NCBI GenBank assembly: GCA_014281115.1
Contig: JACONQ010000007.1
Location: 1,302,001 to 1,366,000, forward strand
Direction: 5' to 3'
Length of the DNA: 64,000 bases
Source of the DNA: Laburnicola sp. R22_1
Lineage: Eukaryota; Ascomycota; Dothideomycetes; Pleosporales; Didymosphaeriaceae
The notes beneath the pieces are model-generated. The model ran no database searches. It was not told the DNA's origin and was given only the letters and a program-made list of their open reading frames with translations. Positions 49,194-62,350 of the stretch are shown one piece after another (the stretch's first letter is position 1; the number at the start of each line of letters is the position of its first letter). The translations under genes and the position numbers were made by a program.

Positions 49194-50567
49194 TATCAGC
49201 AATAGTATAACGCGATGCCTTAACCACACAACAAACCACTGGCGTTAAAAGAAGCGCGTATACAGCTTGCAATCTAGGCTATTAAACAAGACGCGACACT
49301 CTTTTAGCAACGCGCTGCAGCCCTCTATAATGTCTCTTAAAGTACACTTAGCAACCGACGCGCCGGAAAGACGTTTAGACGCGACTGCGCACCCAACAAA
49401 ATAAGACTTACTATAAGAGAGGAGCAGGTGATTGTTTAGCATATACTCAACCTAGACGCGCGAGGATTTCCGCCCTGGCTTGATGCTATAAAAGATATGG
49501 CCGATTCTTTACTAGCTGCACGCTACTACAAGCCAGTTGGCTAGAGGTGGCCTTATAACTTTGTTAAGCGCCAGCTAAAGCTTTAAGTCAAGTTTAATCG
49601 AAAGTACGACTACAAGAGAGCCCTCTAGGAGGATTCTGAGGTAATACAAGGCTGGTTCCAGCTTGTGGAGAACATGAAGGCCAAGTATAGTATCCTAGAT
49701 AAGGACACCTACAATTTCGACAAGTCTGGCTTTATAATAGGCATAATATTAACTAGAGCAGTAGTTATAGGCTCTAAGCGTTAAGGACGGCCAAAGCAGG
49801 TGCAGCAGGGCAATAGGGAGTAGACAACAGTTATCTAAGGCATCAACGCAATAGGGTGGTGGATCCCACCCTTTATTATCTTTAGGGGCAAGCACCACCT
49901 CTCCGCCTAGTATAAGGAGAAGGATCTACCTCATAATTAGGTTATTTCAGTCTCTAAGAACAGCTAGACAACAAATAAGCTTAGTCTGCAATGGCTAAAG
50001 CACTTTAATAAGCATACAAAGAGGTGTACTACTAGTAGAGCACGTTTGCTCATTATTAATGGCCACAAAAGTCACGACTCGCTCGAATTCCAGGATTACT
50101 GCAAAAAGAGTAATATTATTACTCTCTATATGCCTCCACATTCGTCGCACCTCTTGCAGCCACTTAACGTGGGTTGTTTTGCGCCGTTAAAGAAGGCGTA
50201 TGGGCGCCAAGCTGAGAATCCGATGCACAACCACATCACGTACATCACCAAAATCAAGTTCCTACCTTACTTTATTGCTACTTTTAAGGCTTTAATTACT
50301 GAAAGTAATATTAAAGGAGGCTTTTGAGGTGCTGGCCTAGTGCCCCACAACCCAGAAGTTGTGATATCGCAGCTTAACGTCCGCCTGCGTACGCCTCCAC
50401 TTTGTACTATTCGCGATAGTACATAGGAGTCGCAAACTCCGCGAAATAGTACAGAACTTGGGTCGCAATCGACGCTAGTTAAGCAGAGGATTTAAAGGCA
50501 TGTAGATAGTTCCCTAACTTATATAGTTAAGGCGGTGGAAAAGCTTATTAAAGGCGCTGAGCTAATA

Positions 50568-52680
50568 CCATATTTTACCACCAAATGCACGTTTTTGCCG
50601 CCACCAAGGGCAACACTCCAAAACCTATACAACGCCAAATATATAGTAAAATCACTAGATTTTTTGCAGTAGCACTCGTAGGAGCATTTAAAACCATTGC
50701 GCAATGATAAATTACTTGCGATAACGCTGTGGGAGCTGTACAGTACGGGTGCGCGTGGCTCTGGCGGGTGAGGGCACCCTCTCTCCAGTGGGCTCTTGAT
50801 CAACAATAGTAGCCTCAGGTCTCTCAAGAGCTTGTTTTTTTGGTGTACGAGGGTTGAGGCTCTGTCGATTACCCTTTTTAGACAATTGTATATCACCTTT
50901 GAGTTGCTTTTCGAGCTGCTTTTGGAGTAGCTTTTCAGCTCGCTCAGCAGCCTTGGCCTCTTTTGCTTGCGCCTTCAGTTCTCGCGCCGCCAAACGTACG
51001 CGAGCTCTCTCCTCTTTGAGAGCTTGTTTCTCCTGCTTTTGAGAAGCCTTTGGTGTTGAGCCTCTGAGAGTTGTTGTTGTTGAAGCTTTTTATCAGTCTC
51101 AATTTGGTCCTGCCTCTTGCGGGCCCTCTGAACTTTGCTAGGTGAGTAAAATACGGCGCCGCCATGCCAATTATCAGGTTTATTAAGTAGGAGAGGCTTG
51201 CCACGTTGACGGCGCCTCTTCTTGTTGATAAAAGCTTGCTCAAGCCTATTGTATTGGTGTTGAAGGATCCTATATTTGATCTCAAGCTTGTGATAACTTT
51301 GCGACAGCTGTTTACGCTCCTCAGCGTGGTCCTCCGCAACAATGTCCTTCAGTATTTGCCGTACTTTACGCTAATCAGAATCAGAGAGGTTTGACGAGCT
51401 ACTCCGACTTGAGGGAGGGCTCTCGTGCTCTGCGATAAACTTCTTGAGTATAGTGTTTGGGTTATAAGGTGACAACCCAGTACACTCAAAAGCTTTGAGT
51501 ATTATTGTTTCTTGAAAGGCCCTTTGCCAGGAGGCGTTGAAGAGTCGATAAAAGTCGCGTTTGGTGATTGCTGAGAAGCCCTGGCAGTTGTACATAAACT
51601 CTGAGAGCTCTCTTGTATACGCCGTACTCAGAGGCTTGAACATCGCCACATCAAGAGGCTGGAGAGTGTGGGTAGCGTGTGGCGGGAAGGTTGTAAGGAG
51701 TATTTTGTTATTGTCGCAGTACGTGATAAATTGCATGGTAATATGAGACCCATGCCCATTAAGTATGAGTAGTCGGTACTCCCTACGAGCTTTCTCCTTG
51801 GTCTCGCGATCAAATACTTGTTTGAGCCACGCCAAACCAATCTCATTGTTGGTCCACCCACTTGATGAGCTCGCAAAAAAGGCCTTGTGGTGTTGCGGAT
51901 CAAAATCTTGAAGCCATGAGTCTTGTATATTGCCCGTAGTAGCTTGATAAATCAAGGCTGGCGTTAGCGAGGTGCCGTCGGCGCAAATACAGGCAATTGT
52001 TGTTACCCACTCTCTATTGCCGTCCTGGAGCATTTGCTTGTGAGGGCCCTGCTCATACAGCTGCCGCGAGAACACTCTTTTCATCTTGGTGAGCACTCCA
52101 ATAAGGAACCCTTTTTCATCCATATTGTACATATGGCGACTGTCGATATCGTACTGGGTTATTTTGTCGCCTAAAAGCTTGAAGTATAAGGCGTATTTGG
52201 TAGCAGAATCAGCGCAGTGGCGACAGGCGTCGATACCAGTAGTCCATCGCGATATGAGCTCAATATTGTTGCGGGCAATAAAGCGCTCAACCCAGTTTTT
52301 GCCTGGCTCTTTTCTGGCTATTTCTGTTGCGAAATTTCGGATCATTTGCTTTGTAGGAGGCAGGCCTCTCTTGTTGAGCTTATATATGTAGTTTACAAGC
52401 TCTTTTTCTTGTGTGGTGTTGAGAAATTTCTGCTCATTTGCCCTCTCTATGTGGCTTTTATTGATCCCGCGCGCGCGCCGCGATAAAGTTGATCGCTCAA
52501 CGCCAAATAATTTGGCAATTTTGGTGTAATTAGGCTTTTCGCCTGCTGGCAAGCTTTCGATTGCTGCCAGCGCGGCCTCCATAGCGTCAATATTGGTGGA
52601 GTTATGAGCGTTGATAAACTACGTGGATTTTTTCAAAACCGTGCATTTGGTGGGGTCGTGCATTTGGTGATTAGTCATGG
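50568..52680 (-). mobile_element. Pogo-type DNA transposon, element 4 (nested in element 3)
   Basis: 2,113 bp, minus strand. Its ends share ccat....ta.caccaaatgcacg as inverted repeats (left 50568-50591, right 52657-52680), with the subrepeat caccaaatgcacg doubled at the right. TA at 50566-50567 and 52681-52682 is the target duplication. Same subgroup as element 1, but a different family (different TIRs). Confidence 0.83.
50712..52582 (-). pseudogene. Pogo-family transposase with a stop at a conserved Trp (element 4)
   Basis: First open frame 52582-51371, 403 aa: helix-turn-helix (IAKLFGVERSTLSRRARG), CENP-B-like domain (ending WVERFIARNN), DDE_1 core with YNMDEKGFLIG, LILNGHGSH (Asn where Asp is usual) and HTLQPLDVAMF. 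It ends NLSDSD then TAG (51371-51373), followed in the same frame by RKVRQILKDIVAED; in element 1 the same place reads DWRKV, so the stop is probably a changed Trp. The coiled-coil, Lys-rich C-terminus continues to 50712, with one more frameshift near 51045-51065. The catalytic Asp loss suggests inactivity. Confidence 0.83.
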
Positions 52681-53112
52681 TAGGGCATTCTTTGGTGTTA
52701 ATAACCAAACGCAACGCTGAACTTTAAGCTACTAATAAGGCCGCCACGCAATATAAATCGCATAAAAGAAAGCGAGTACAGCGTGAAGGAGTCCTCACAG
52801 CTGAAGAGGGCCAGCGGCTGGCCACTCTAAAGGAGTTTAGGGCGCGCAGTGATGGGCAAAAGGCGAAGAAGAGGGTGCACGCTGATGGAGGCGAATCTGC
52901 TTAACGGCGCTGTGGACGCTGCGGCAAGCCTGGGCATAACAAAACAACCTATAGGCAGCCTGTAGAAGTAGATTCTGAATAGATTAGCCTATTTGGACTA
53001 TTGAAAATAGTTCGTGTTGACTCTGTACTATCGTGAATAGTATAGAACTTGGTGGGGTCTTGGCAAAGTGATCGACTCAATGGAATGATCGACTCGAGTG
53101 CAAAGTACGTTA

Positions 53113-54590
53113 TCTTTTTAGGATATTAACTTTGTAAGATTAAAAAAATAACTTTTAATAGCTTTTTAATGCAGCAAATTCTTCTATAATTATAAGGCCT
53201 TAATAGTATAGCCTTCTAAATAATTGCAATCACACGTAATAGTATATTAGGTAAAGCTAAAATACCTCTTATAGTTGTATAATATATAGGGCACTAAAAG
53301 GTAATCTATTACTATCTTATATATAATTAGGTACTATTTTAAGCCTATCTTAATCTACTAATAGTGTGGGTTATCTCTAAGTTATTTTAACGCGTTATTA
53401 TTATTATTAAAATCCTTTTATAAGTTATCTAAGTACTTATTAAGTTATAGTATATGTTTATAGTGTTTATATATTCTACTACTAGTAAAAAGTATAGAAT
53501 TTACACTTATTATCTACGCCCTCCTTATATTACTTATATACGCCCTAGGGACTTTACGCAATAATAGAGGTAACTCTAGGCAGTTCTTAATATTATTTTT
53601 AGTATTAATATAGCTTAAAAACACCTTATATAGTAATACCTCAGCCTTTTTATACTATATAGAGTGCTTTTTCTAGTCATTCTTAAGCTAGGCAATATAA
53701 AGTTATAGATATAACGCAGTAGCTATATAGTAAAGAGATAGCTTTAGATCTAGTACAATTTTATTAAAGTATATTATAAGCTTTTTTAAGCGTAAGGACA
53801 ATATTATATTTAATATATATAGAGTCTATAAAGCCCTTAATTTTATATACGCGCTTATTTAGTAACTTATAAAGTTACTATAAGTTAACTATTATTTACT
53901 AGAGCAACCTAAATTTACTAATACTAGCTATACCCTTTAGGGCCTTATAAAGCTTACAAAACTTCTGTAGCACCTATATTATTATATAGACTTCTTCTTA
54001 GTTATTATTAAATAGCCTATTAGTTAGTAGGTTTTATATATTATTATTATTATTATTATTAGAAATCTCTAGAAGGTTAGTAGTATTGCGCGCGTTGTAT
54101 AAACTTATAAATTAGATCTTTAAGCTTCTAGCAGTATAGTAATATAAAATAAACGCTATACTATTTAATACTACTATTTTATACTAAATTAAGTATGTTA
54201 AAGGTCTATAATAGATCTTTATTACCTAATTATTGCTAGATTGTATAACAAAGCTTACAGCGTTTATAGGATACATATATAGCGTTTATAAAGTTATATA
54301 GCTTGCTAATGACTTTATACTATTAGTATAATTAATATCGCTTCTAGGAAGAGGTATAGGTAAGCTTTGCCTTAAATTTGCTTACTCTAGTGCTATATAT
54401 AAGTGCCTTAATAATTAGGTTAATTATATGCCCTACACAGTGTATATAGTATTAAGTTCTAATATTAAGACTAGTTAATAAGTTAATATACTTAATAAAC
54501 TTTAAGTTATTATTACTTGCGTTATCGCCTATAAAATAATAGAGTTTTTACTTAAAGTTATAAGGGCGGTACACGGCCTTATAGGGCAAA
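53113..54590 (-). pseudogene. hAT-type transposase relic (RIP-damaged)
   Basis: On the minus strand near 54510-54530 the frame gives FIGDNASNNN, and near 54380-54440 IHCVGHIINLIIKALIYSTR. These are the GDNASNN and CVGHIINL motifs of fungal hAT transposases (DDE/hAT core). Downstream toward 53300 the frame fades into stops. Copia copy 4 is inserted at 54590, so the N-terminal part would lie right of 60126. Ends and target duplication of the hAT element were not found. Confidence 0.55.
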
Positions 54591-54908
54591 TGTCAGATAC
54601 GTAAGTATCTTTAATAAGATGAGATAAAAGTGATGGATTTGATGATGAATTAATTGTCGAGTGATCTCTGTCGGAGAAGCTTAGCTATTGTACGCAATAT
54701 CTATCTCGCGCTAAGACGCACTAGTAATAGTGCGAAGTAGTGTAATAGTAGTACGCTAGTCTCCTTTGTATATTTCACAGTAATCTTATAGTGAAATTAC
54801 TGTAAGTTACACTAACTGTTATTATAAGAAGACTATATAATTAGACGCACGTAACTACTAGATTTTATAGTGAAATCACAGTGATTTCTAGTAACCTAAT
54901 ATCTAACA
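54591..54908 (-). repeat. Left LTR (3' LTR) of copy 4
   Basis: 318 bp, tgtcagatac...atctaaca. Followed by cacccccttagc, the complement of the polypurine tract. Contains tcacagt-type palindromes as in copy 2. Confidence 0.92.
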
Positions 54909-57900
54909 CACCCCCTTAGCTTAGATCCTTAGAGAGCCAAGCTAAACTATCTCTTACGTAGTTGTACTATTGCTCATAGTTTAAAAGCTTCTATCCTATC
55001 TTCTAACTTGTTAAGATTGGCCTCTTAGTTAGTAATCCTTCTCCTGACATCTTTAAGTCCTAGTTAATTTAAGAACTTAGTCTATATAGCGGCTGGCAGA
55101 GCTTTTATAAGATTATCTACTGCCATTTCTTCTAATTACTAGTACTGAACTTTAATAGCTCCACGTACTACTTCTTATCAAAGCCAATAATTGTGTATAT
55201 TAACATGCCTAAGCTTAGTTTGCAATTTGGCGATTTCCTTAGTAATAAGTCGAATAGTTTATTAGTTGTCGCAATTAATAGTAATTGTTAATAGTAACAG
55301 TTTAATCTTAAGTTTATTAATTAACTAAGCTATAAATAGTGCCTTCTTTACAACTTGTAAAAGTGCTAGCAACTTAGCTTTAGTTATTAAAGTAGTAATA
55401 GTGTCTTGTTTATTTGCCTTCTAGGTAATAAGGCTACTAAACAATTTAATAATATACTCCTATAAGCTCTTTCTATTAAGGGTGTTGTCTACAAACAACG
55501 CGTCGCTCGCAACCTCATAAGTGTCTGCTCCTCTAAATTGTAGCCCTAGTAATCGGGTAGATAATAGGTATAGTAGCACGCGGTTAGCAGTGTTGTGATA
55601 GTCGTCGCTAGGGTTTAAAAGGAAGCGCGATAATTAGAAGCTTGCAAAAGCTATATTCAGGCGCGTAGTTACTGCAGCGTAGAGAATTAATCCCACCTTC
55701 TAATAGTACTAATTAATCTCTGCTATTGTAGCAAGTCCTTTTTAAGGTAATAGTTTAACTGCTAATATTAGGGTATTGTGTTTAAGGTCGCGTTAGTTAA
55801 TTAGACAACTAATCTTGTCCATATAGGACCTCTGTAATAACCAGAGTTGCCTATTAGCACGGTCTCTAAACAACTTTAATGCCTAGGAACCACTATAGAT
55901 TGTTACTACTAGTTAGGGTAAACTTTGTACCTATCTTTTTCATTACTATATTAGTAGCGTGCTTTTAATCTTTTAAGTATGCAATAATAAGGTCGTCTAT
56001 ATAGAAGAAGATAATAATGCTATCTTTAATTATATAGTAAGATTCGTGCGGAACTATAGTAAAACTAAGATCCTTAAGCGCACTAGTGAATTCTCTCTGC
56101 CATAGTAGTGGTGAGATGCGTAAGCCATATAGTGCCTTGTGTAGCTATAGGATGGTGCCTCTTTGGGTATAACCTTGGGGCATCCGTATATAGATTTCTC
56201 TGTTTAGGTTTACGTGGACAAAGGCGTTAGTAATGTCGTACTAGGTTAGCTCTAGGTTAAACTAAGCCGCTATTAATATAAGTAGGCGAAATAATCTACT
56301 TGTAAGTGTTGCGGCATAGGTATTCTGTGTAGTAAGATGGCGTTGTTAATCTCCGCGCACTACTAGCCTTGCCTTACACTTCTATAATCTGTAATGTTTA
56401 TTAAGTTTATAGGTATATACCCACATATAGTTAAGAATCTAATAACCGCGTGATCGCACTAAGGCTGTGGGCACTTCGCTTTAAGACCTTATTTCTTTAT
56501 AACTTTGTAGATAGGATTGCTTAGCATCCTTCTACATTTCAAATAATAAATAATTATCTATTTAGGTTCTGCATAATAGAGGTTCTAGCAGTTAACTTTA
56601 ATAGAGTTTCTTGCCTACTATAAGTATGCAATTAAATTAAGCTTTATTAAGTAGCTTCCCCTTATATTTGCCTCTACTTCCTACGAGTGTACCTGTAAGA
56701 AAGGCGGCTGCCTATGGCATAGCGCGTTAATCTGGCTATAGTGTTCCTATGGGTAATTTTTTAATTTGGCTCTATTTAAAACTCACTATTAATTAGGCAA
56801 GCAGTGCGATAGGCAGAGGTGTCTCTAGTGGTATTAGGTAGGTGTAATTAATCTTCCTCTCTTAATAGTACTCTAGAGCACCCTCGTCCTCCTCGTAAGA
56901 GTTAATAATTAACTCATCCTTATAGAAAGACTCTGTATTTTTATATTCTAGTGGTAAGGGTAATAGCTTCACTATTTAGGTCTATGCAGCAATCTCTTTA
57001 GTAGTACTGTGCATAAGGTTGTCTAATAGGTCTTCTTATTTACGTAAGAACACTTAATTTTTATTAAAATAACGTCGCGTGTACTAATAACTTTGTTAAG
57101 TAGAGGTATCTATACTCTCCAGATATTTATTAATTAATAGCCTACTAGGTAACTAACCTATGTCTTTAGGTTAAGCCTTTAGAGCTTGCTCTTGCCACGT
57201 TTTGTATTATTAGTTAAGGCAAAAGCTTTACAGCTATAGGCTCTAAGATAAGCCTAGTTTGGTTTTTTTAGTTAGGTAATAATGCTGTTTTAGTAGGCAA
57301 CTGTTGTAAAAAATACTTTGTGTAGTAATTGCTATTAATCAGCGTAGTTTAGCGTTTAATTATACAGGTATATAGCCGCTTGTATAATCTCTAGCCATAG
57401 TGTCTAGGGGAGGTTGGCGTTAAGTCGCATTGCACGACTCTTTTCCTTAATTACACCTCCTAAGCGTTTAGCCCCTCTATTTTAAGCTTGGGTATTAGGT
57501 GCTAAAGGCTTAATAACAACCCCTTTAGTAACACACTACCTATAAACGTCTTATTTAACTAAGAAAATCTTATTATTAAATTTAATAACTTTTATAGTTA
57601 TCTTAAACTATACTTTTATAAATAGTATAAATTCCTTTAGTAGCTTAATAATTATTCGTGCTAGTCGATTGTCTTTAAAGTAGAAGTCCCAAGCTATGTC
57701 TAAGAAACAATTAGAGATAAGCATTATACTCTTTTCGCTAGTTAAGCTCTTGTCTTCAAAGCTATAAAAGTCTATAGCGACTCTCTCTCCTAGGCCATTG
57801 TTAGTTTGTCTAGCCTAATGTCTAATTTGTTGCCTAAGCTTTAATCTGCCATAAGCGTCGCATTAGACTGTGGTTAACCCTTTAATACGTACCCCTTCAC

Positions 57901-59803
57901 TGTAATTCACTGTGTGCTCCAGTGCCTAAGGGCCTAGGTAGCCTAGTTATTTGTGCCATATGATGGCGTTCGCCTTTTGTGCTCGTTGTGCGGTGCGCGA
58001 GGTAAATTTGTGTATAGCGTACGTACTATTAATCGTGGTACAAGTTAATTTTGATGTTGGTATAAACTTTAGTACCTATTAATTATAGATTTCTTAAAGT
58101 TTGGCTAGGATTGTATTGTCTTATCTCCTAATTATTGTTGGGTCTAACTTGGTGTCCCACTAAAGGCCTTGCCTTTAGAGTAATTAGAAGGACACTAGGT
58201 TGCAAAGTAGACCAGGATAGTAGGCAATGTTATCTAACCTTACTAAGCAATTTCCCTCCTTACTCTTAATGTGAAGATAGATACTCCTATATCCCCTTAT
58301 CTATGCTCGTAATAATCTCGCCTATACAAAGTCTCCTAGCGATAGTAGTTACTATAAGACAAAGCGATTAATGTTATTAAAGATGTGGCAAGTTGTACTA
58401 GAATTAAGGATTGTAGAGTTACGTAGTAGGTATGTGTTTAGGTCTAAGTGGTAGGAGGCTATAATAGTATTAAAGCTCGCTAAGAGGATAGTGATCTGTC
58501 TGCTATCTAGTTATTTATTGTTAGTAATCTTAGTAATTTAAGTTAGAGCAGGGGTCTTTAATTGTTTGATTTTTAGTGTCTATAACTTTTAACGCTTTAT
58601 AGATCTCATGCGCTTTATAAGCATAGGATTATTCTCTAACCTATATGTTATAACCGCCTCTATAGTAGGCTTTAGTTTAAGCTATTTAGATTGTTTGTTA
58701 GGAAATGCGTAAAAGCAGTCTTTTAGACTATGGCGTTGTTTATAAGCAGGGCACTTGGGGTTTAATCTCTCTTGGCCTCCAACTGCCGTTGGCTCATCGT
58801 TGGTGACTCGTACGGACTGCTTGGATTTGGCTTTAGGGCCAGCTTTATTGGCGCGTAATCTGCCTCGCTTGGGTAATGCTGCTTTATCCATAGGTTAGGC
58901 GTCCCTAGCTGCGGCCTGGGTGGTTACACTACTATTAGCGAGAGATAGTCCTATAATAGTAAAGGCGCCCCTTTGTTTACCCTTAATTAGGTGCTGCATT
59001 ACTATTTGTTCTTAAAAGAGTTTCACTATCTCTTTTCTATTAATAGTCTTATCCTTACTTCTGTGTTGTAGGAAGGTTGTAATCTATTAGAATACGATAT
59101 TAGTAACTGCTTTTATAAAATCTTATTTGACTAAGACTAGCTCCTAAAGCTCTAACACATAATTGTACTCAGCTTCTATAGCTACATAATTATACTTAGC
59201 GAGCTAGGTGTACTATAAACTAACTAATCTTATTAGTTTAAGAGCGTCTTAGTACCTAATCCTTGCTCTTCTTTGTTTATTATATTGGTTAACCCTAACT
59301 GTTTTTATAAGGTTCTTAATCTATTGTCTGATTAATTTACCTAGGGTGCAGCAATTGGACTATAAATGTGCCGAGGTGATGGTTTAAATGAGAATAACTA
59401 GCCTATCTAGGTTCTCTTTCTCCTGTTCGTACTTTCGATCCAGGAGCTTGTAGATTTTGAGTTAATTCTTATAGAAATTGGTATCGATTTTGTACGCCTT
59501 TTTGCCAGCCAGCAATAGGTGCGACAGTAGCGATAGACGGGCGTTATTGGTGTTTCTATTAACGAAAGCGGGAGCTAGCTAATAGGCACTAATATTTAGT
59601 GCGACTAGCATGACTAGTTCTGCCATTAGTTTATTATTAAGGGATGGATTAATAAGATCTTATGCTTTTAACAACTAGGCTGAGGCTTTAATTTGCCTTA
59701 GCCATAGTGTGTAGTTTGAGTAATTAGTCAGGATTACCGTGGGATCCCTGAGTGTCGATAGAGATATGATTTTTAGGTTAATTAAGGTAATAAGACTCTT
59801 AAC
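54909..59803 (-). pseudogene. Gag-Pol relic of copy 4
   Basis: The whole Pol/Gag region is traceable against copy 2: RNase H (about 54960-55400), RT (about 55430-56450, with the active-site box FFYIDD still readable near 55990), linker, integrase (about 57000-57970), and gag (about 58600-59780). The only sizeable open stretch is the gag end 58891-58682 (69 aa), with CPAYKQRHSLKDC, a zinc knuckle whose second Cys has become Tyr. Stops occur throughout. Confidence 0.82.
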
Positions 59804-60121
59804 TATCAGATACGTAAGTATCTTTAATAAGATGAGATGAAAGTAATGGATTTAATAATGAATTGATTGTCGAGTAATCTCTATCGGAGAAGCTTAGCTA
59901 TCGTACGCAATATCTATCTAGCGCTAAGACGTACTAGTAATAGTACGGAGTAGTGTAATAGTAGTACGCCAGTCTCCTTTATATATTTTACAGTAATCTC
60001 ACAGTGAAATCACTATAAGTTACACTAACTATCGTTATAAGGAGACTATGTGATCGAACGCACGTAACTACTAGATTTCATAGTAAAATCACAGTAATTT
60101 CTAGTAACCTAATATCTAACA
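59804..60121 (-). repeat. Right LTR (5' LTR) of copy 4
   Basis: 318 bp, beginning tatcagatac (TG changed to TA). The primer-site sequence next to it reads aataagactcttaac, the RIP-changed form of the site in copies 2 and 3. Confidence 0.92.
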
Positions 60122-60126
60122 GCAAA

Positions 60127-62002
60127 CCTCTTAGGGACAGCTAGTATAGTTAAAAGAGATAACTAAATTAAGACTATACTAAGATAGGGGATAAGAAAGG
60201 GACCTAGGAGGCCCTTACTTATATAGTAGGTGGCATAGAGTCTAGGCCTACACTAAATATACGCTAACACTAACTAGAAAAGGCGCCTTTTATAAAGTAA
60301 AAGGCGCTATTAAGGTATAAAGGAAAAGATAATAGTAAATAACTAGTAGAGAGGCCGGCATAAACTATTATATAACCCCCCTTTTAAGACCTAAAAATAG
60401 AAAGAAAGGTATATAAAATAGGATGTTTTAGCGGATTTTTAATATAACTAGCACTATTATAGGGCTAAAAAGAGCTAGAATAGGGGCAATAAACCCCTAT
60501 AGTTGTAGCGGTAGTCTTAGTTTTTAATTTAGGTACTATTTAGTAGAGATATTAAGGAAAGTAGTTAGGAGTAAATTAGTGCTAGGTTAAAAACTATATC
60601 TTAGTATTTAGCATTATACTAATAAAGTGTATCCTTAGCTCTAATACTATATAAAAATATAGTTAGCTAAAAGAAATTTAGTTAGTTTGTTATACGCTAG
60701 CGTAATTATATTTTATAAGATTTTTAAGTACTATAAAAGAGCGTTTAAAAAAATATTTACCTAACTATATAGTTTTTAATAAGGGTAGGGCAGCTTCTAA
60801 AGCTATAGGGGTTGCTAGCAATAAGAGAAAATAACTAGGGGGTAGAGAGTCTATTAGAGGGGTAAGAGTCTGTCTAGAAGTTAAGAGTAGGAGTGCTAAA
60901 AGTTATAGATGCCTTGCGCGTATGCGTAATAGCTAAAAAGCTACTAAATTAGTAGTAAGCTAGCTAGCTAGAGAGGGGATAGCTAGGAGTAAGAGCACTA
61001 AAAGTGACAGGTGCCTGTGTATAGTTAGCTAGCTAGGGAGCTACTTAACTAGTAATAAACTAGGCTACTTATTTTAGTAGCTTAAGGTGCCCTTAGGGGC
61101 AAAATAAGTTAGGTAACTAGTAGATTAGAGTAAGGGCTAATAGTTAGGGGGCAGCTCCTAATTATTAGTATTTTAGAAGATTTTATTAGGTAGTTTACTA
61201 TTTAATTTATTACCTAAGCATTCTTTCTATGTGGCGTTAAATTAACTACCTAGGGGTAGCACGATAAAGGCTTTCATCTCAAATAACATAATAAAAAAAG
61301 CAGAGCCCCCTGCTTAGTAATCAAAAAGAGCGTGAAAAAGGTAATAATAAAAAAAGATTCTTTCTATAAAAAGTTAGACTTAGAGTTAATTAGGTTAGTA
61401 AATTTAGAGTTATTATTAGAAAGGGTATTATAATAAGCAGGCTCTTTATCTTCTAATCTGCTATTATATTAGGTAGTGTTATTATTTTTAGGCTATTATT
61501 ATAGTAAGTAATACTAAAATTATAAAGAGTATTCTTATTAAGGGCCTTTTCTCTAGTGTAATTGCTATAGTCCTTACTAAGTTAGGTATCTTTTAGCTTA
61601 TCTAGCTATTCTAGTAATAGCTAAGAAAGGGTGGCAAAGAGCAGTTAGCTAAAGTAATTAGGCTTAAGCTCTACTTTAAGGTCTCTATTATTAGAAAAAG
61701 TAATTAGGGTTGCCTAATATATATTAATTTAAGGACCTTTAGGGAATAATAGTATAGAGTTATTAGATTTAGAGCCTAACTACTAGTAAGTTTAAGATAA
61801 AAGTAGGGTTGCAATAGAGACGTTTAACTATACTTAATTAATAAGCTAAACTAAAAGGTAGCTAGACAATATTAATAGCCTAGTAATTAGTTGCCTAGCT
61901 AAATACTTAATAGGCAATAGGTAAGGGCTAGGGTAATTATAGTAAAGGAAGTAAGTTCCTATAATTAGTACTACTCTAATTTAAATATAAGCTTAACTAA
62001 AG
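60127..62002. other. AT-rich RIP-damaged DNA, no gene seen
   Basis: About 1.9 kb of stop-filled sequence. By position it should contain the N-terminal part of the hAT relic (minus strand), but no motif could be recognised. There are several near-repeats of agttagctagctagggag type around 60900-61060. Confidence 0.45.
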
Positions 62003-62148
62003 TCTAAGGTAGTAAAAGATTAGGGTAGAGTGTATAAGGCTACTTAGTAAGGTAGAGTAGTAAAAGATTAGAGCAGACTAGATAAAGCCACTTAGTAAGG
62101 TAGAGTAGTAAAAGATTAGAGCAGACTAGATAAAGCCACTTAGTAAGG
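62003..62148. repeat. 48-bp tandem repeat, three units
   Basis: Units of 48 bp (ggtagagtagtaaaagatta...) with starts at about 62003, 62051 and 62099. The last two are nearly identical, the first is diverged. Confidence 0.85.
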
Positions 62149-62350
62149 TTGGCGCTAGGGCAACCTAGTATCTAGATTTTTTAAGTGTTAGAGTAGTTTA
62201 TAAGGGGTGTCTATTATTAAAAAAGTAAAAATAAATAAAAATAAATACCTAAGAGGTTATAGGCGAATTAGTCTTTAAAGGTAACGTAATTGTTATTTAT
62301 TATTATTTATTATTATTTAGAGATATTTAGAGTGGCCTCTCTTAATAGAT

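Larger units (their letters stand above)
49215..53036 (+). pseudogene. Pogo transposase with zinc knuckle (element 3), split by element 4
   Basis: The plus-strand frame starts at ATG 49215 and is readable to 50565, then continues after element 4 from 52683 to 53036. Domains: helix-turn-helix (QRAAALYNVS then STLSNRR), CENP-B-like (HILNLDARGFPPWLDAIKDM), DDE core (TYNFDKSGF with the first Asp, RLLIINGHKSHDS where Asp is usual for the Asn, HLLQPLNVGCF where Asp is usual) and, after the insertion, a basic region and a CGRCGKPGHNKTTY knuckle whose last Cys is Tyr. Joined across element 4 the sequence reads on in frame through LIGHSLVLITKRN. Many stops; inactive. Confidence 0.82.
47799..53110 (+). 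mobile_element. Pogo-type DNA transposon, element 3, with two nested elements
   Basis: 5,312 bp between inverted repeats of about 60 bp (acgtactttgcactcgagtc at the left; its inverse complement at 53091-53110; one visible mismatch). TA at 47797-47798 and 53111-53112 is the target duplication. A Tc1/mariner element (47870-49193) sits just inside the left TIR and a minus-strand pogo (50568-52680) inside the transposase. The empty element would be about 1.87 kb. Confidence 0.9.
54591..60121 (-). mobile_element. Copia-type LTR retrotransposon, copy 4 (RIP-damaged)
   Basis: 5,531 bp on the minus strand, two 318-bp LTRs (54591-54908 and 59804-60121) and target duplication gcaaa at 54586-54590 and 60122-60126. 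It aligns throughout with copy 2 (same gene order, similar LTR), but with many more transitions. It is inserted in the hAT relic. Confidence 0.93.
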
